From: Rheinheimera sp. UJ63
GTDB lineage: Bacteria; Pseudomonadota; Gammaproteobacteria; Enterobacterales; Alteromonadaceae
Assembly: GCF_021568285.1 (NCBI RefSeq)
Contig: NZ_JAKGTQ010000004.1
Coordinates: 124,001-188,000, forward strand
Reading direction: 5' to 3'
DNA: 64,000 nucleotides
The translations under genes were made by a program, and so were the position numbers. Positions 53,792 through 63,992 of this stretch are shown here, in pieces; positions within the stretch are counted from its first letter, which is position 1, and every line of letters starts with the position of its first letter. The notes under the pieces were generated by a model. The model saw only the letters and a program-made list of their open reading frames with translations, made no database searches and was not told where the DNA came from.

Positions 53792-56470
53792 ATGTTTGAA
53801 TTATTGGCGGTAATATTGGTGCTTGCCGTAATTGTTGGCACCTTTTGTGGCTTTATCGCTTTAGTTCGGCTTAGCGGCTTAGAAGCTCAAATAAGAATGC
53901 TGCAACAGCGTATACAGCAATTGCAAGCAGAGCTAAAACACATACATACCCGCTCAGTGGGCGCTGCTGAGAATGCTAATGTGTCTCAAGTTGACGCTCC
54001 GCTGCCATCTTCGGCTGCCCCAGCAACCCCCCTAACAGAACCCACCATCGCAGCACAAACGGCAGAGCCTAACACGGCAACAACAACCGTTTCTCCGGCA
54101 GCGTTCTTTGCTATGAGCAAGCAGCATGCAGAGCCGACAGAGCCGGTTAAACCCAAAGCAGAGGCAAGCCAATGGCTAAGTTGGTTAGAGCGGCAGTTTA
54201 TTGATCGCGGCATGGTTTGGTTGGGTGGGGTGGCTTTAGCATTTGGCGGTATTTTTTTAGTGCGGCATTCGTTAGACGCGGGTTGGTTTTCTCCAGAGTT
54301 ACGCGTGTTCAGTGGTATTAGTTTAGGCCTGTTACTCTTAGTGGTAAGTGAGTGGCTGCATCAGAAAAAGCAGTTAAGTCAGGTCTTAGAAAACTACATT
54401 CCTGCGGCATTAGCTAGCGCAGGCTTTGTGACCTTGTATGCGGTGCTATTGATGGCCCAGCATTTTTATCAGCTGATCAGCCCAACACTGGCTTTTGCTT
54501 TACTGGCTTTAGTCGCGCTTTGCGCGTCTTGGTTTTCTTTACGGCAAGGGCCTATTTTAGCGGTGATCGGCATTGTTGGGGGATACGCAGTACCGATTTT
54601 AGTGTCATCGGGTAGCAATAATTGGTTAGCACTGTTGTTATACATTGCCTTAATTACAACGTCGTCGTTATTGGTTGAACGCAGGGTACAACGTTTTTGG
54701 TTATGGTTAATAACGGTTGTGGCACATTGTGGCTGGTTATTGTTGGCAATCACACAGGCTGGCGCAAACAACATCATGGTGCTGTGGGCTGCCTTATTAC
54801 TTAGCTTTATTGGTATGGTTGCCTTACCTCGCTTAGGCTGGCCGTTACGCTGGCAAAAAGCGGTGTTACCGATGCGCCAATGGTGGCCGCTATTGCGCGA
54901 ACACTATCTTGGCGTCGTGTTACTAGCCTTTGCAGTGGTGCTGCAACTGCAGTTTAGTAGTTACAGCCATCTGTGGCCTTGTGTGTTGTTAGTCAGTGTT
55001 TTATATGCGGCAGCCTTAAGTGAAAATCGCTCTGAGCTGTGGTTATGGGCGGCGGCGCTGCTGGCATTGGTTTGGCTATTACTGGGGCCTGCACTTAATG
55101 CTGACAACTTTAGCTGGACGGACGGCATACTCTTTAATTGGCAGTTATGGGTGCTGCTGCTGACAATTCCTGCGGCTTTTGTTAGCGTGCTACTGCCAGC
55201 AAGACAACATTGGGCGGCTTTTTTAGCGATCGCACCGATACTATTTCTGGCCGTATCTTATCAATTAGTGCCGAGTACACTGCAACCGTTAATTCAATTA
55301 GGTTGGATGCTATACGGCGCATTGTTAGTGATCCTTCAAAGTATTCTAGCGAAACAGACAGCAAGTAAAGCGTTGGCTTTTATTCATGCGGCTGGCGCTA
55401 ACCTCGCGTTAAGTTGGTGTTTTAGCTTATACCTGTCGGCAGCCGCTTTCACGGTAGCCATGGCGTTACAGTTAGTTTTTATTACACAATTAAGCGTTAA
55501 ACAACGTTTTCCTATCCCGTCTTGGCTGATCAAGGGGATGGTCGCCTTTGTCTTATTACGTCTTACTTCAGCCCCATTGTTGGGCAGTTATGAAGGCATC
55601 AGTATTCTGGGGTTGCACTGGTCATGGATCGTCTATCCGCTGGTGTTAGCGAGTTTTGGCCTTGCAACCTGGTTATGGCGGCATAGCAGCTTGCGTGGTT
55701 GGCTCGAAGGGGCTTGCTTGCAGTTAACGGCGTTATTCGTCACGGTGCAAACGCAATTAGGGTTGCATCCGGAGGCGCTTGATTTTTCTGTAATGGATTT
55801 TTACAGTTTAGCGTTACACAGCGCTAATTGGTCTATTTTAGCTTGGGTCTATCAGTGGCGCAGTTATCGGGCCGCGAGCATGCAAACTTTATATCGTTTT
55901 GCCGCAGGCTGTTTAGTGGTGCTGGTGTTATTTACGCAACTGACCTTAAATGTAAATTATAACCCCTTGCTAAGTGCACAAGACGTAGGGCAGTGGCCGC
56001 TATTGAATTGGCTATTCATATTGTGGGCCGTGCCTGCCTTGTGTGCAGCGGGTTTAGCTAACATGCCGCTGCCGCAGCGTTATCGACCTACTGGCTATTA
56101 TGTGGCTGCGGCCGGTTTGCTGTTGTACCTACTGAGTTCGGTACGGCAGTTTTGGCAGGGGGCGCAAATTACCTTAGGTTTAGCAACCAGTAATGCAGAG
56201 CATTATAGTTATTCTTTAGTGTTGTTGTTAACGGCGGCGGGGCTAATTGTGCTGGCGCAATGGCGTGTTTGGGGCATGCTGCGTAAAGTGGGGTTCTTAT
56301 TGCTCAGTGCAGTGGTCGTTAAAGTATTTGTGTTTGATTTAAATGAGCTGCAAGGTTTATTCCGTGCGGCATCATTTATGGGGTTGGGGTTAAGTTTAGT
56401 GTTGTTAAGTGCTATGTTTCAGCGCTTGCAGCAAAAAATGCTTGATCGGCAAGCCCATGCCACAGAATAA
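53792..56470 (+). CDS. DUF2339 multi-spanning membrane protein
   Basis: 892 residues. One N-terminal helix (about 3-27) leads into a coiled coil (about 30-50) and a Pro/Ala/Thr linker (to about 125). From residue 140 there are more than twenty hydrophobic segments up to the C-terminus. WLSWLERQFIDRGMVWLGG and the AFGGIFLVRHS that follows at the start of the membrane part are typical of DUF2339. The function is unknown; similar proteins are seen near cell-envelope genes. It stands alone between two oppositely oriented genes. Confidence 0.85.
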   Translation: MFELLAVILVLAVIVGTFCGFIALVRLSGLEAQIRMLQQRIQQLQAELKHIHTRSVGAAENANVSQVDAPLPSSAAPATPLTEPTIAAQTAEPNTATTTVSPAAFFAMSKQHAEPTEPVKPKAEASQWLSWLERQFIDRGMVWLGGVALAFGGIFLVRHSLDAGWFSPELRVFSGISLGLLLLVVSEWLHQKKQLSQVLENYIPAALASAGFVTLYAVLLMAQHFYQLISPTLAFALLALVALCASWFSLRQGPILAVIGIVGGYAVPILVSSGSNNWLALLLYIALITTSSLLVERRVQRFWLWLITVVAHCGWLLLAITQAGANNIMVLWAALLLSFIGMVALPRLGWPLRWQKAVLPMRQWWPLLREHYLGVVLLAFAVVLQLQFSSYSHLWPCVLLVSVLYAAALSENRSELWLWAAALLALVWLLLGPALNADNFSWTDGILFNWQLWVLLLTIPAAFVSVLLPARQHWAAFLAIAPILFLAVSYQLVPSTLQPLIQLGWMLYGALLVILQSILAKQTASKALAFIHAAGANLALSWCFSLYLSAAAFTVAMALQLVFITQLSVKQRFPIPSWLIKGMVAFVLLRLTSAPLLGSYEGISILGLHWSWIVYPLVLASFGLATWLWRHSSLRGWLEGACLQLTALFVTVQTQLGLHPEALDFSVMDFYSLALHSANWSILAWVYQWRSYRAASMQTLYRFAAGCLVVLVLFTQLTLNVNYNPLLSAQDVGQWPLLNWLFILWAVPALCAAGLANMPLPQRYRPTGYYVAAAGLLLYLLSSVRQFWQGAQITLGLATSNAEHYSYSLVLLLTAAGLIVLAQWRVWGMLRKVGFLLLSAVVVKVFVFDLNELQGLFRAASFMGLGLSLVLLSAMFQRLQQKMLDRQAHATE

Positions 56471-56481
56471 GAAAAAGAGCG

Positions 56482-58212
56482 TTACTGTTCAGTGAACTGC
56501 TGATAGCGCCCCTGGTAATCAAAATAGCTTTCGACATGCTGCCAGCTATGTTTCTGTTTTTGTAATAATATCAGCTGCGGCGGCCGAAACCGCTCAGCTA
56601 AAGCCACCAGTTGCGCGGCTGTTTTAATGGTGGGTAAAGGTGTTCCGGGCGCTTTGCTGTGCGGTTTAATAAACAAGGCGTAAAGCGCACGGCGCTGAGC
56701 CGGGCTTTGTAACTTAAACCAACGATAAAACGGGTTACCTTCGATATCGTAATAACTTACCTTTAAATCGCCGTTATCATCGGATAGCTGCATGTTATGG
56801 CAGCGAAAAAGGTGATGATGCTGCTGGTTTAACACTTCGCGTAATCGTTTATCGGGATCAACTAACACCGACTCACATTGCTGACAGCTGCGTGCGGCGA
56901 TGTCATTCTCGGCGCCACACTCTGGGCAATTGCGGCTCCGATAACGATACTGACATTGTTGAGCTGTATCTTCGATTAAGCCCTGACAACGCCTGCCGTA
57001 ATGCTCAATAATGTCGCCATCTTGGTCGGTTAACCCCCAAAAAATATTAGCAAAGCCGCATTCAGGGCAGAGAACTTGTACCGGCACCGATTTACTGTTT
57101 GGTTTTGCTTGCCCCACTTCAGGGCTAAATAAATCATAACCATTTGCGGCATAATCAATAATTAAACATTCTGTTTTGCCTGCGGCGATGCGTAAACCTC
57201 GGCCCACCATTTGTTGAAATAAACTGACTGAGGCGGTAGGGCGTAAAATAGCTATTAAATCAACATGGGGGGCGTCAAAGCCCGTTGTTAATACCGCCAC
57301 ATTTACCAGAAACTTGATTTGTCGATCTTTAAAGGCGTCAATCAATTGATCGCGTTCAACTGTGGGTGTTTCCGCGGTCAGGATGGCAGCGCTTTGCTTA
57401 CTGAGTAACTGCATAATTTCGTTGGCATGTTTTACCGTAGCCGCAAAAACAATGATGCCTTGGCGTTGCGTCGCCAAAGTGATTAATTGTTGCATGATCA
57501 GTGAGGTTGCCCGACCACTTTTTCCTAAGATAGAGTTCACTTCTGTTTCAGTGTAATCGCCTTCAGCTTTGGGTTTTAGCGAGCTAAAATCGTATTGTGC
57601 ACTTAAGCCATCATATAAACGTGGCGTTGTTAGGTAACCTTGTTTAATTAAGGGCCTTAGCGGCAAGTCAAAAATACAATATTCAAACGTGGGGTTAAGT
57701 GTATTCCCCACCCGGCCATGATAATGTTGCCGATAGATCCAGCCACTGCCCAACCGAAATGGGGTTGCGGTAAGTCCCAACAACTTTATCTCGGGATTGT
57801 GTTGTTTCAGTTGGCTAAATAGTTGTTGGTATTGGCTGTCGGTGCTCAGGCTAACGCGATGGCACTCATCAATAATCACTAATGAAAAAGCGCTGGCAAA
57901 GGCATCTAAATTACGTACGGCAGACTGTACACTAGCGACCACCGTTTTCGCGCTAGCATCTTTTTGTTGCAGGCCTGCTGCATAAATACTGGCTTTTGCG
58001 GTTAAAACGGCCACTTTTTCCGCATTTTGTGCAACCAATTCTTTAACATGCGTTAAAATAAGAACACGTCCTTTGGCACGACGAGCTAGCTCGGCAATAA
58101 CAATGCTTTTACCTGCCCCAGTTGGTAATACTAATACCGCTGAGACCGAACGTTGTTGGAAATGGCTAATAGCGGCATTAACGGCCTGTTGTTGGTAATC
58201 TCTGAGTTGCAC
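56482..58212 (-). CDS. radD: DEAD/DEAH-box DNA-repair helicase RadD (YejH)
   Basis: 576 residues. Superfamily 2 motifs: RDYQQQAVNAAI at the N-terminus, Walker A LPTGAGKS (about 29-36), DECH (about 115), LTATPFRLGSGW, VAVLTTGFDAPHVD and QMVGRGLR. The C-terminal zinc region follows, with CPECGFANIFWG, CPECGAENDIAAR and CQQCESVLVDPD. It follows E. coli RadD closely in motif order and length. RadD helps in recombinational repair and limits crossing-over defects together with RecA. It is convergent with the DUF2339 gene. Confidence 0.93.
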   Translation of the reverse strand: MQLRDYQQQAVNAAISHFQQRSVSAVLVLPTGAGKSIVIAELARRAKGRVLILTHVKELVAQNAEKVAVLTAKASIYAAGLQQKDASAKTVVASVQSAVRNLDAFASAFSLVIIDECHRVSLSTDSQYQQLFSQLKQHNPEIKLLGLTATPFRLGSGWIYRQHYHGRVGNTLNPTFEYCIFDLPLRPLIKQGYLTTPRLYDGLSAQYDFSSLKPKAEGDYTETEVNSILGKSGRATSLIMQQLITLATQRQGIIVFAATVKHANEIMQLLSKQSAAILTAETPTVERDQLIDAFKDRQIKFLVNVAVLTTGFDAPHVDLIAILRPTASVSLFQQMVGRGLRIAAGKTECLIIDYAANGYDLFSPEVGQAKPNSKSVPVQVLCPECGFANIFWGLTDQDGDIIEHYGRRCQGLIEDTAQQCQYRYRSRNCPECGAENDIAARSCQQCESVLVDPDKRLREVLNQQHHHLFRCHNMQLSDDNGDLKVSYYDIEGNPFYRWFKLQSPAQRRALYALFIKPHSKAPGTPLPTIKTAAQLVALAERFRPPQLILLQKQKHSWQHVESYFDYQGRYQQFTEQ

Positions 58213-58311
58213 GGGAGGTTCGTTGCTTAGCTAAATTGTCGATAGGTTAGCATAGCCATGGCCATTCGTAGCAAGTTTCCGCCAGATTAGTACAGTAGTA
58301 GGAGCCTTATC

Positions 58312-58707
58312 ATGGCAAAACATACCGCCTTTTCCTTACGTTTAGAGCAGCGAGTCTTGTGGGTATCCGCCAACGGTTTTTGGACTAAAGCGATCGCGCA
58401 ACAGTACGTTCGTGAAATGCGTTCATTAATTTTGCCAATAAGCGCAAAACCTTGGGCAGTAGTATTGGATATTCGGCAGTGGGAAATATCTCCAGCCGAG
58501 GTGTTTGCGCTATTAAATGAAAACACGGCTTGGTGCTTTGCCAATAATCTAAAGCATGTCGAAACTATTGGCGCTGATAATACAATGGTGATGTGGCAGT
58601 TTGCCAAGGCGACACAAGCAGTAAAGCCCGCCGATGTTGTAAGTACATTAAAAGATGATGAACTCGCAGCCCGGCAGTCATTGCGAGCTGCCGGGTATCT
58701 GTTTTGA
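58312..58707 (+). CDS. Small STAS-like protein of unknown function
   Basis: 131 residues. The FSLRLEQRVLWVSANGFWTK start, the central strand KPWAVVLDIRQWEISPAEV and alternating helices suggest a SpoIIAA/STAS-like fold, but I do not recognise a named family. It has no signal peptide. The convergent yhbY gene ends 4 bp after its stop codon, so transcription probably ends at a shared site I cannot see clearly. Confidence 0.55.
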   Translation: MAKHTAFSLRLEQRVLWVSANGFWTKAIAQQYVREMRSLILPISAKPWAVVLDIRQWEISPAEVFALLNENTAWCFANNLKHVETIGADNTMVMWQFAKATQAVKPADVVSTLKDDELAARQSLRAAGYLF

Positions 58708-58710
58708 TAT

Positions 58711-59007
58711 TTAACCGCGTGGCAAATGGATCTTTTTTTCTTGCGATTGGCGGAATAAAACCAAGATTTTGCCGATAACCTGAACTTTTTCAGCGTTGGT
58801 TTCTCTGACTATCGCGTCCATAATCAACACTTTTTGTTCTCTATCTTCGCCTGGCACTTTAATTTTAATTAATTCATGAAAGTTTAGAGCGTTATCAATT
58901 TCAGCAACCACACCCTCTGTTAAACCGTTACCGCCTAGTAAAATAACGGGTTTTAAATCATGGGCTTTGGTTTTTAAAAATTGTTTTTGTTTATTGGTTA
59001 AACTCAT
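58711..59007 (-). CDS. yhbY: Ribosome assembly RNA-binding protein YhbY
   Basis: 98 residues, one CRM domain: LTNKQKQFLKTKAHDLKPVI, the GxxG loop in LLGGNGLT, then EIDNALNFHELIKIKV. It binds the 50S subunit during assembly. It is divergent from rlmE-ftsH across 82 bp, the same arrangement as in E. coli. Confidence 0.95.
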   Translation of the reverse strand: MSLTNKQKQFLKTKAHDLKPVILLGGNGLTEGVVAEIDNALNFHELIKIKVPGEDREQKVLIMDAIVRETNAEKVQVIGKILVLFRQSQEKKIHLPRG

Positions 59008-59031
59008 AAGGTTAGAATGTCCGTAGAAAAG

Positions 59032-59060
59032 CTTGAATTATGCCTATTGTAGCGCCATCT
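59032..59060 (+). promoter_or_regulatory. Sigma-32 promoter of rlmE-ftsH
   Basis: CTTGAAT (59032-59038), a 14-bp spacer and CGCCATCT (59053-59060) match the heat-shock consensus with one change in the -10. It lies 29 bp upstream of rlmE. In E. coli this operon is also heat-shock controlled. Confidence 0.8.
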
Positions 59061-59089
59061 ACAGCATAAGACTATTTAAGAGTAGTAAC

Positions 59090-59719
59090 ATGACTAAGAA
59101 AAAACGCTCAGCCAGTTCATCGCGTTGGCTAAAAGAGCATTTTGATGATCACTTTGTACAAAAAGCGCAAAAGCTGGGATTACGTTCGCGCGCTGCGTTT
59201 AAATTAGAAGAGATCCAGCAACAAGACAAATTGGTTAAACCGGGTATGACAGTGGTAGATTTAGGCTCAGCCCCTGGTAGTTGGTCTCAGTTTGTGGTGG
59301 GATTAGTGGGTAAAGAGGGCACGGTCATTGCCTGTGATATTTTACCCATGGATCCGCTGGCCGGGGTCGCTTTTTTACAAGGTGATTTTCGAGAGGAAGC
59401 GGTTTTAGAGGCATTACTGAGCCGGATCGGTGGTAAAACCGTAGATGTGGTATTATCGGATATGGCACCGAACATGAGTGGCAATGACACTACCGATCAA
59501 GCCCGTTCTGTTTATTTAGTTGAGTTGGCATTAGACATGTGCCAAAAAGTTTTGAAGCAAAATGGCAGTTTTGTAGTCAAAGTGTTTCAGGGAGAGGGTT
59601 TTGAGCAATTCCTGAAAGATGTACGCGCCGCCTTTAGTAATGTGAAAATTCGTAAGCCTGATTCGTCGCGTGCCCGTTCACGCGAGACATATATCGTGGC
59701 CACCGGCTTTAAACTTTAG
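59090..59719 (+). CDS. rlmE: 23S rRNA 2'-O-ribose methyltransferase RlmE
   Basis: 209 residues from ATG 59090; the upstream extension of the frame covers the promoter. The N-terminus [14 protein letters not shown] and [10 protein letters not shown], then the SAM-binding [14 protein letters not shown] and the catalytic Asp and Lys in [12 protein letters not shown] and [12 protein letters not shown], identify FtsJ/RrmJ. It methylates U2552 of 23S rRNA in the 50S subunit. It heads the operon with ftsH, whose start is 50 bp downstream. Confidence 0.97.
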   Translation: MTKKKRSASSSRWLKEHFDDHFVQKAQKLGLRSRAAFKLEEIQQQDKLVKPGMTVVDLGSAPGSWSQFVVGLVGKEGTVIACDILPMDPLAGVAFLQGDFREEAVLEALLSRIGGKTVDVVLSDMAPNMSGNDTTDQARSVYLVELALDMCQKVLKQNGSFVVKVFQGEGFEQFLKDVRAAFSNVKIRKPDSSRARSRETYIVATGFKL

Positions 59720-59769
59720 TAAAGTAGTCCGGTATTAATGATTTTTAGAGTAAAGATGAGGTTATAACC

Positions 59770-61698
59770 TTGAGTGACATGGCAAAAAATCTGATTGTCT
59801 GGTTAGTCATCGCGGTAGTACTGATGTCAGTATTCAATAGCTTTGGCCCGAGTGAAAACACGGATCGCATGACCAGTTACACCCAGTTCGTTAAAGAAGT
59901 AAATCAGGGAGTGATCCGTGAAGTTAAAGTAGAGCGCACGGGTGTGATTACCGGTGTAAAACGCAGTGGTGAACGCTTTGAAACCGTGATCCCTGGTGGC
60001 TACGACGAAAAACTTCTGGATGATTTAATCAAAAATGACGTGCGCACTTTGGGTAGCAAACCTGAAGAGTCCAGCTGGTTAGCAACCATCTTTATCTCTT
60101 GGTTCCCAATGCTGTTGTTAATCGGTGTCTGGATTTTCTTTATGCGTCAGATGCAAGGCGGCGGTGGCAAAGGCGCCATGTCGTTTGGCAAAAGCAAAGC
60201 GCGCTTAATGGGTGAAGACCAAATTAAGACTACGTTTGCTGATGTTGCCGGTTGTGATGAAGCGAAAGAAGAAGTTTCAGAACTGGTTGAATATCTACGC
60301 GACCCTTCACGTTTCCAGAAGCTCGGCGGTAAGATCCCTAAGGGTATCTTAATGGTGGGCCCACCAGGTACAGGTAAAACGCTGTTAGCAAAAGCGATTG
60401 CTGGCGAAGCGAAAGTGCCTTTCTTTACCATTTCTGGTTCTGATTTCGTTGAAATGTTTGTGGGTGTTGGTGCTTCTCGGGTACGGGATATGTTCGACCA
60501 AGCCAAAAAAGCCGCACCTTGCATTATCTTCATCGATGAGATTGATGCCGTAGGCCGTCAGCGTGGTGCCGGTTTAGGTGGTGGTCACGATGAACGCGAG
60601 CAAACGCTTAACCAGATGCTGGTTGAAATGGACGGTTTTGATGGCAACGAAGGCGTGATTATTATCGCTGCAACGAACCGTCCCGATGTGCTTGATGCAG
60701 CGTTGCTGCGTCCTGGCCGTTTCGATCGTCAAGTCGTGGTCGGTTTACCTGATGTGCGCGGTCGTGAGCAAATTTTAAAAGTACATATGCGTAAAGTACC
60801 TATTGCAGATGATGTGAAAGCCAGTGTTATTGCTCGAGGTACACCAGGTTTTTCGGGTGCTGACTTGGCAAACTTGGTTAACGAAGCAGCGCTATTTGCC
60901 GCTCGTGGTAATCGCCGAGTCGTTAGCATGGAAGAGTTTGAGCGTGCTAAAGACAAGATTATGATGGGTGCAGAGCGCCGTTCCATGGTAATGACAGATG
61001 CCGAGAAAGAAATGACGGCATATCATGAAGCGGGGCATGCCATTATTGGTTGTTTAGTTCCTGAGCATGATCCTGTGCACAAAGTGACGATTATTCCGCG
61101 TGGCCGTGCCTTGGGTGTGACCTTCTTCCTACCAGAGCAAGATGCTATTAGCGTCAGCCGTCGTAAGCTAGAAAGTAAAATTTCCGTCGCTTATGGTGGG
61201 CGTTTAGCCGAAGAAGTGATTTACGGTTTAGATGCGGTGTCGACCGGTGCTTCGCAAGATATTAAATACGCGACCTCGATTGCCCGTAACATGGTGACAC
61301 AATGGGGTTTCTCTGAGAAGTTAGGGCCATTGTTATATGCTGAAGAAGAAGGTGAAGTATTCTTAGGCCGCAGCATGGGCAAATCGAACAATATGTCAGA
61401 TGAGACCGCCTCGATTATCGATTCGGAAATCAAGGCCATTATCGATCGTAACTATAATCGGGCAAAACAGCTGCTAGATGAAAACATGGACATTTTACAT
61501 GCCATGAAAGATGCGCTGATGTTGTACGAAACCATTGATTCACGTCAGATTAAAGAGTTGATGGAGCGTAAAGCAGTTAGCCAGCCTGAAAACTGGGAAC
61601 CGCGTGATAAGGATAGTAAAGGCGGTGATGATGATAAGTCAGCGCCATCTGCTGCGCCTACCGCAACGGATAAACCCTCTGAAGGCAGCGTGCACTAA
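59770..61698 (+). CDS. ftsH: ATP-dependent zinc metalloprotease FtsH
   Basis: 642 residues. Two membrane helices (about 8-25 and 100-120) flank a small periplasmic domain. The AAA+ domain has Walker A GPPGTGKT, Walker [10 protein letters not shown] and SRH GRFDRQV. The protease has HEAGH, and the C-terminus is acidic. TTG 59770 is preferred because GAGGT lies seven bases before it; ATG 59779, also used in E. coli annotations, would drop three residues. It degrades membrane proteins, sigma-32 and LpxC. Its sequence is very close to the E. coli enzyme. Confidence 0.98.
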   Translation: MSDMAKNLIVWLVIAVVLMSVFNSFGPSENTDRMTSYTQFVKEVNQGVIREVKVERTGVITGVKRSGERFETVIPGGYDEKLLDDLIKNDVRTLGSKPEESSWLATIFISWFPMLLLIGVWIFFMRQMQGGGGKGAMSFGKSKARLMGEDQIKTTFADVAGCDEAKEEVSELVEYLRDPSRFQKLGGKIPKGILMVGPPGTGKTLLAKAIAGEAKVPFFTISGSDFVEMFVGVGASRVRDMFDQAKKAAPCIIFIDEIDAVGRQRGAGLGGGHDEREQTLNQMLVEMDGFDGNEGVIIIAATNRPDVLDAALLRPGRFDRQVVVGLPDVRGREQILKVHMRKVPIADDVKASVIARGTPGFSGADLANLVNEAALFAARGNRRVVSMEEFERAKDKIMMGAERRSMVMTDAEKEMTAYHEAGHAIIGCLVPEHDPVHKVTIIPRGRALGVTFFLPEQDAISVSRRKLESKISVAYGGRLAEEVIYGLDAVSTGASQDIKYATSIARNMVTQWGFSEKLGPLLYAEEEGEVFLGRSMGKSNNMSDETASIIDSEIKAIIDRNYNRAKQLLDENMDILHAMKDALMLYETIDSRQIKELMERKAVSQPENWEPRDKDSKGGDDDKSAPSAAPTATDKPSEGSVH

Positions 61699-61730
61699 GT
61701 CACTTACATGCCTTTGCAAAGCAGTTATAA

Positions 61731-61760
61731 TAACAACCCCGGCTTGTCCGGGGTTTTGTT
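61731..61760 (+). terminator. Terminator after ftsH
   Basis: AACCCCGG (61735-61742) and CCGGGGTT (61748-61755) form an 8-bp stem with a 5-nt loop, followed by TTGTTTTT. Confidence 0.85.
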
Positions 61761-61778
61761 TTTAGCGGAGTAAGCCAC

Positions 61779-62615
61779 ATGCAGTTACAGTTACCTCGGC
61801 AACGTTCTCTTATTTTAGATCGACCACAGATCATGGGCATATTAAATATTACCCCTGATTCATTTTCTGATGGTGGTAAACACCAAGTACTGGATCAAGC
61901 CTTATTTAGTGCGGAGCAAATGTTGCGTGACGGCGCAACCATTCTCGATGTCGGTGGTGAGTCCACACGACCTGGCGCTTCAGCCGTTAGCTTAACTGAA
62001 GAATTAGCGCGAGTTATCCCCGTAATCAGCGCTTTACGCCAACGTTTTGATTGTGCCATTTCGATTGATACCAGTAAAGCTGAGGTGATGTCAGCGGCCG
62101 TTCAGGCTGGCGCCGATATGATTAATGATGTCTGTGCTTTGCAAGCTCCGGCGGCGCTAGAAACTGCCGCTGCGTTGCAAGTTCCCGTTTGCATTATGCA
62201 TATGCAAGGGGCGCCTCGTACCATGCAACATGATCCACAATATGAGCAACTGGTACCTGAAGTACTGGCGTTTTTATTGGCCAGAGCCGAGGCATGTCAG
62301 CAAGCGGGCATTCCTGCGAGTCAAATTGTGCTCGATCCTGGTTTTGGTTTTGGTAAAACCTTAGCGCATAATTATCAGTTGTTAGCCGCATTAGATCAAT
62401 TTGTGGCAAGCGGTTATGCGGTGCTTGCCGGTATGTCACGTAAAAGTATGATTGGCCAGTTACTAGGGTTACCAACGTCAGAAAGGCTTGCTGGCAGTCT
62501 TGCATGTGCCAGCTTAGCGGCTTATGCTGGCGCACAAATTATTCGTGTGCATGATGTTAAAGAAAGTGTGCAAGCAGTACGCGTTGCTGCTGCGGCCCGT
62601 TATGGAGTTAAATAA
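61779..62615 (+). CDS. folP: Dihydropteroate synthase
   Basis: 278 residues. The family motifs are [15 protein letters not shown] near the N-terminus, [11 protein letters not shown] (pterin loop), [22 protein letters not shown] and [10 protein letters not shown]. It joins p-aminobenzoate and dihydropterin diphosphate in folate synthesis and is the sulfonamide target. The stop codon shares a base with the glmM start (TAATG), so the two are coupled. ftsH-folP-glmM is the common gammaproteobacterial order. Confidence 0.97.
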   Translation: MQLQLPRQRSLILDRPQIMGILNITPDSFSDGGKHQVLDQALFSAEQMLRDGATILDVGGESTRPGASAVSLTEELARVIPVISALRQRFDCAISIDTSKAEVMSAAVQAGADMINDVCALQAPAALETAAALQVPVCIMHMQGAPRTMQHDPQYEQLVPEVLAFLLARAEACQQAGIPASQIVLDPGFGFGKTLAHNYQLLAALDQFVASGYAVLAGMSRKSMIGQLLGLPTSERLAGSLACASLAAYAGAQIIRVHDVKESVQAVRVAAAARYGVK

Positions 62616-63949
62616 TGACAAGAAAATATTTTGGAACTGATGGTGTACGCGGTCGCGTTGGTGAATTTCCTATTACCCCTGAATTTGCCATGAAATTGGG
62701 TTGGGCCGCGGGTCGAGTATTATCTCAGCGCGGTACACGCAAAGTATTGATCGGTAAAGATACGCGCATTTCAGGTTATTTATTAGAAACGGCATTAGAA
62801 GCAGGCTTAATTGCCGCCGGTATTGATGTGCGCTTATTGGGCCCAATGCCCACACCTGCCGTCGCCTATTTAACGCGAACTTTCCGGGCCGAAGCCGGTA
62901 TCGTGATCAGTGCTTCACACAACCCTTATTATGACAATGGCATTAAGTTTTTCTCCGCTGATGGTATGAAACTGGCGGATGAAATTGAATTGGCGATTGA
63001 GCACGAGCTTGAACAACCGATGATTTGTGAATCGTCAGAAAAGCTCGGTAAAGCAGAGCGTATCAATGATGCGGCGGGTCGTTATATCGAATTCTGTAAA
63101 AGCCACCTTAACAACAACTTGTCGCTCAGTGGGTTAAAAATCGTCATCGATTGTGCTCATGGAGCAACTTACCATATTGCGCCTGCGGTTTTTAAAGAAC
63201 TGGGTGCTGAAGTTATCGCGATCGGCTGTAAGCCAGATGGTTTAAATATTAATGAGCAGTGCGGCGCAACCCATACTGATTTATTACGTGCAACCGTGTT
63301 AGAAAAACAAGCTGATCTGGGTATTGCCTATGATGGCGATGGTGATCGCGTGATGATGGTCGATCAACATGGTCGCGTGCTTGATGGTGATGAGATTGTT
63401 TATATCATTGCGCGTGCTGCGAAAGAAGCCGGTACATTAAAAGGCGGCGTAGTCGGGACCTTAATGAGCAATATGGGTTTAGAGCTGGCTTTAGCTAAAT
63501 TAGATATTCCGTTTGCGCGCAGTGCCGTAGGTGATCGTTACGTTATGGAATTACTCCGAGAAAAGAACTGGCGCATTGGCGGTGAAAACTCAGGCCATGT
63601 GTTAAATCTTGATTACACCTGCACCGGTGATGGCATTATTGCCTCACTTCAAGTCCTCACTGCCATGCTCTCTAGCGGCAAAAGCTTGGCGCAATTGATG
63701 AGCGATATGCGTAAGTTACCGCAGGTACTGGTTAACGTGAAATTTGCTAAAGGTTCTACGCCATTAGATAAAGTTAACGTAAAAGAATGTATTGCTGCAG
63801 TAGAGCGCGATTTGGCAGGAAAGGGCCGCGTGCTGATCCGTAAATCAGGTACCGAGCCATTGATCCGCGTGATGGTTGAAGGCGAGGATGCCGACACCGT
63901 TCGCCAATATGCTGAAAAAATTGCTGATGCGGTAAAAATTGCCAGTTAA
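62615..63949 (+). CDS. glmM: Phosphoglucosamine mutase
   Basis: 444 residues, complete inside the window. [13 protein letters not shown] is at the N-terminus, the catalytic phospho-serine is Ser101 in [13 protein letters not shown], the metal loop is DGDGDR, and the C-terminal phosphate-binding motif is [12 protein letters not shown]. It converts glucosamine-6-phosphate to glucosamine-1-phosphate for peptidoglycan and LPS. A hairpin follows at 63971-63992. Confidence 0.98.
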   Translation: MTRKYFGTDGVRGRVGEFPITPEFAMKLGWAAGRVLSQRGTRKVLIGKDTRISGYLLETALEAGLIAAGIDVRLLGPMPTPAVAYLTRTFRAEAGIVISASHNPYYDNGIKFFSADGMKLADEIELAIEHELEQPMICESSEKLGKAERINDAAGRYIEFCKSHLNNNLSLSGLKIVIDCAHGATYHIAPAVFKELGAEVIAIGCKPDGLNINEQCGATHTDLLRATVLEKQADLGIAYDGDGDRVMMVDQHGRVLDGDEIVYIIARAAKEAGTLKGGVVGTLMSNMGLELALAKLDIPFARSAVGDRYVMELLREKNWRIGGENSGHVLNLDYTCTGDGIIASLQVLTAMLSSGKSLAQLMSDMRKLPQVLVNVKFAKGSTPLDKVNVKECIAAVERDLAGKGRVLIRKSGTEPLIRVMVEGEDADTVRQYAEKIADAVKIAS

Positions 63950-63970
63950 GATCAGTTAATAAATAGACAA

Positions 63971-63992
63971 TTAGCCGCGTTGTCGCGGCTAA
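63971..63992 (+). terminator. Hairpin after glmM
   Basis: TTAGCCGCG (63971-63979) and CGCGGCTAA (63984-63992) form a perfect 9-bp stem with a TTGT loop. The window ends 8 bases later, so a U-tract cannot be checked. Confidence 0.6.
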
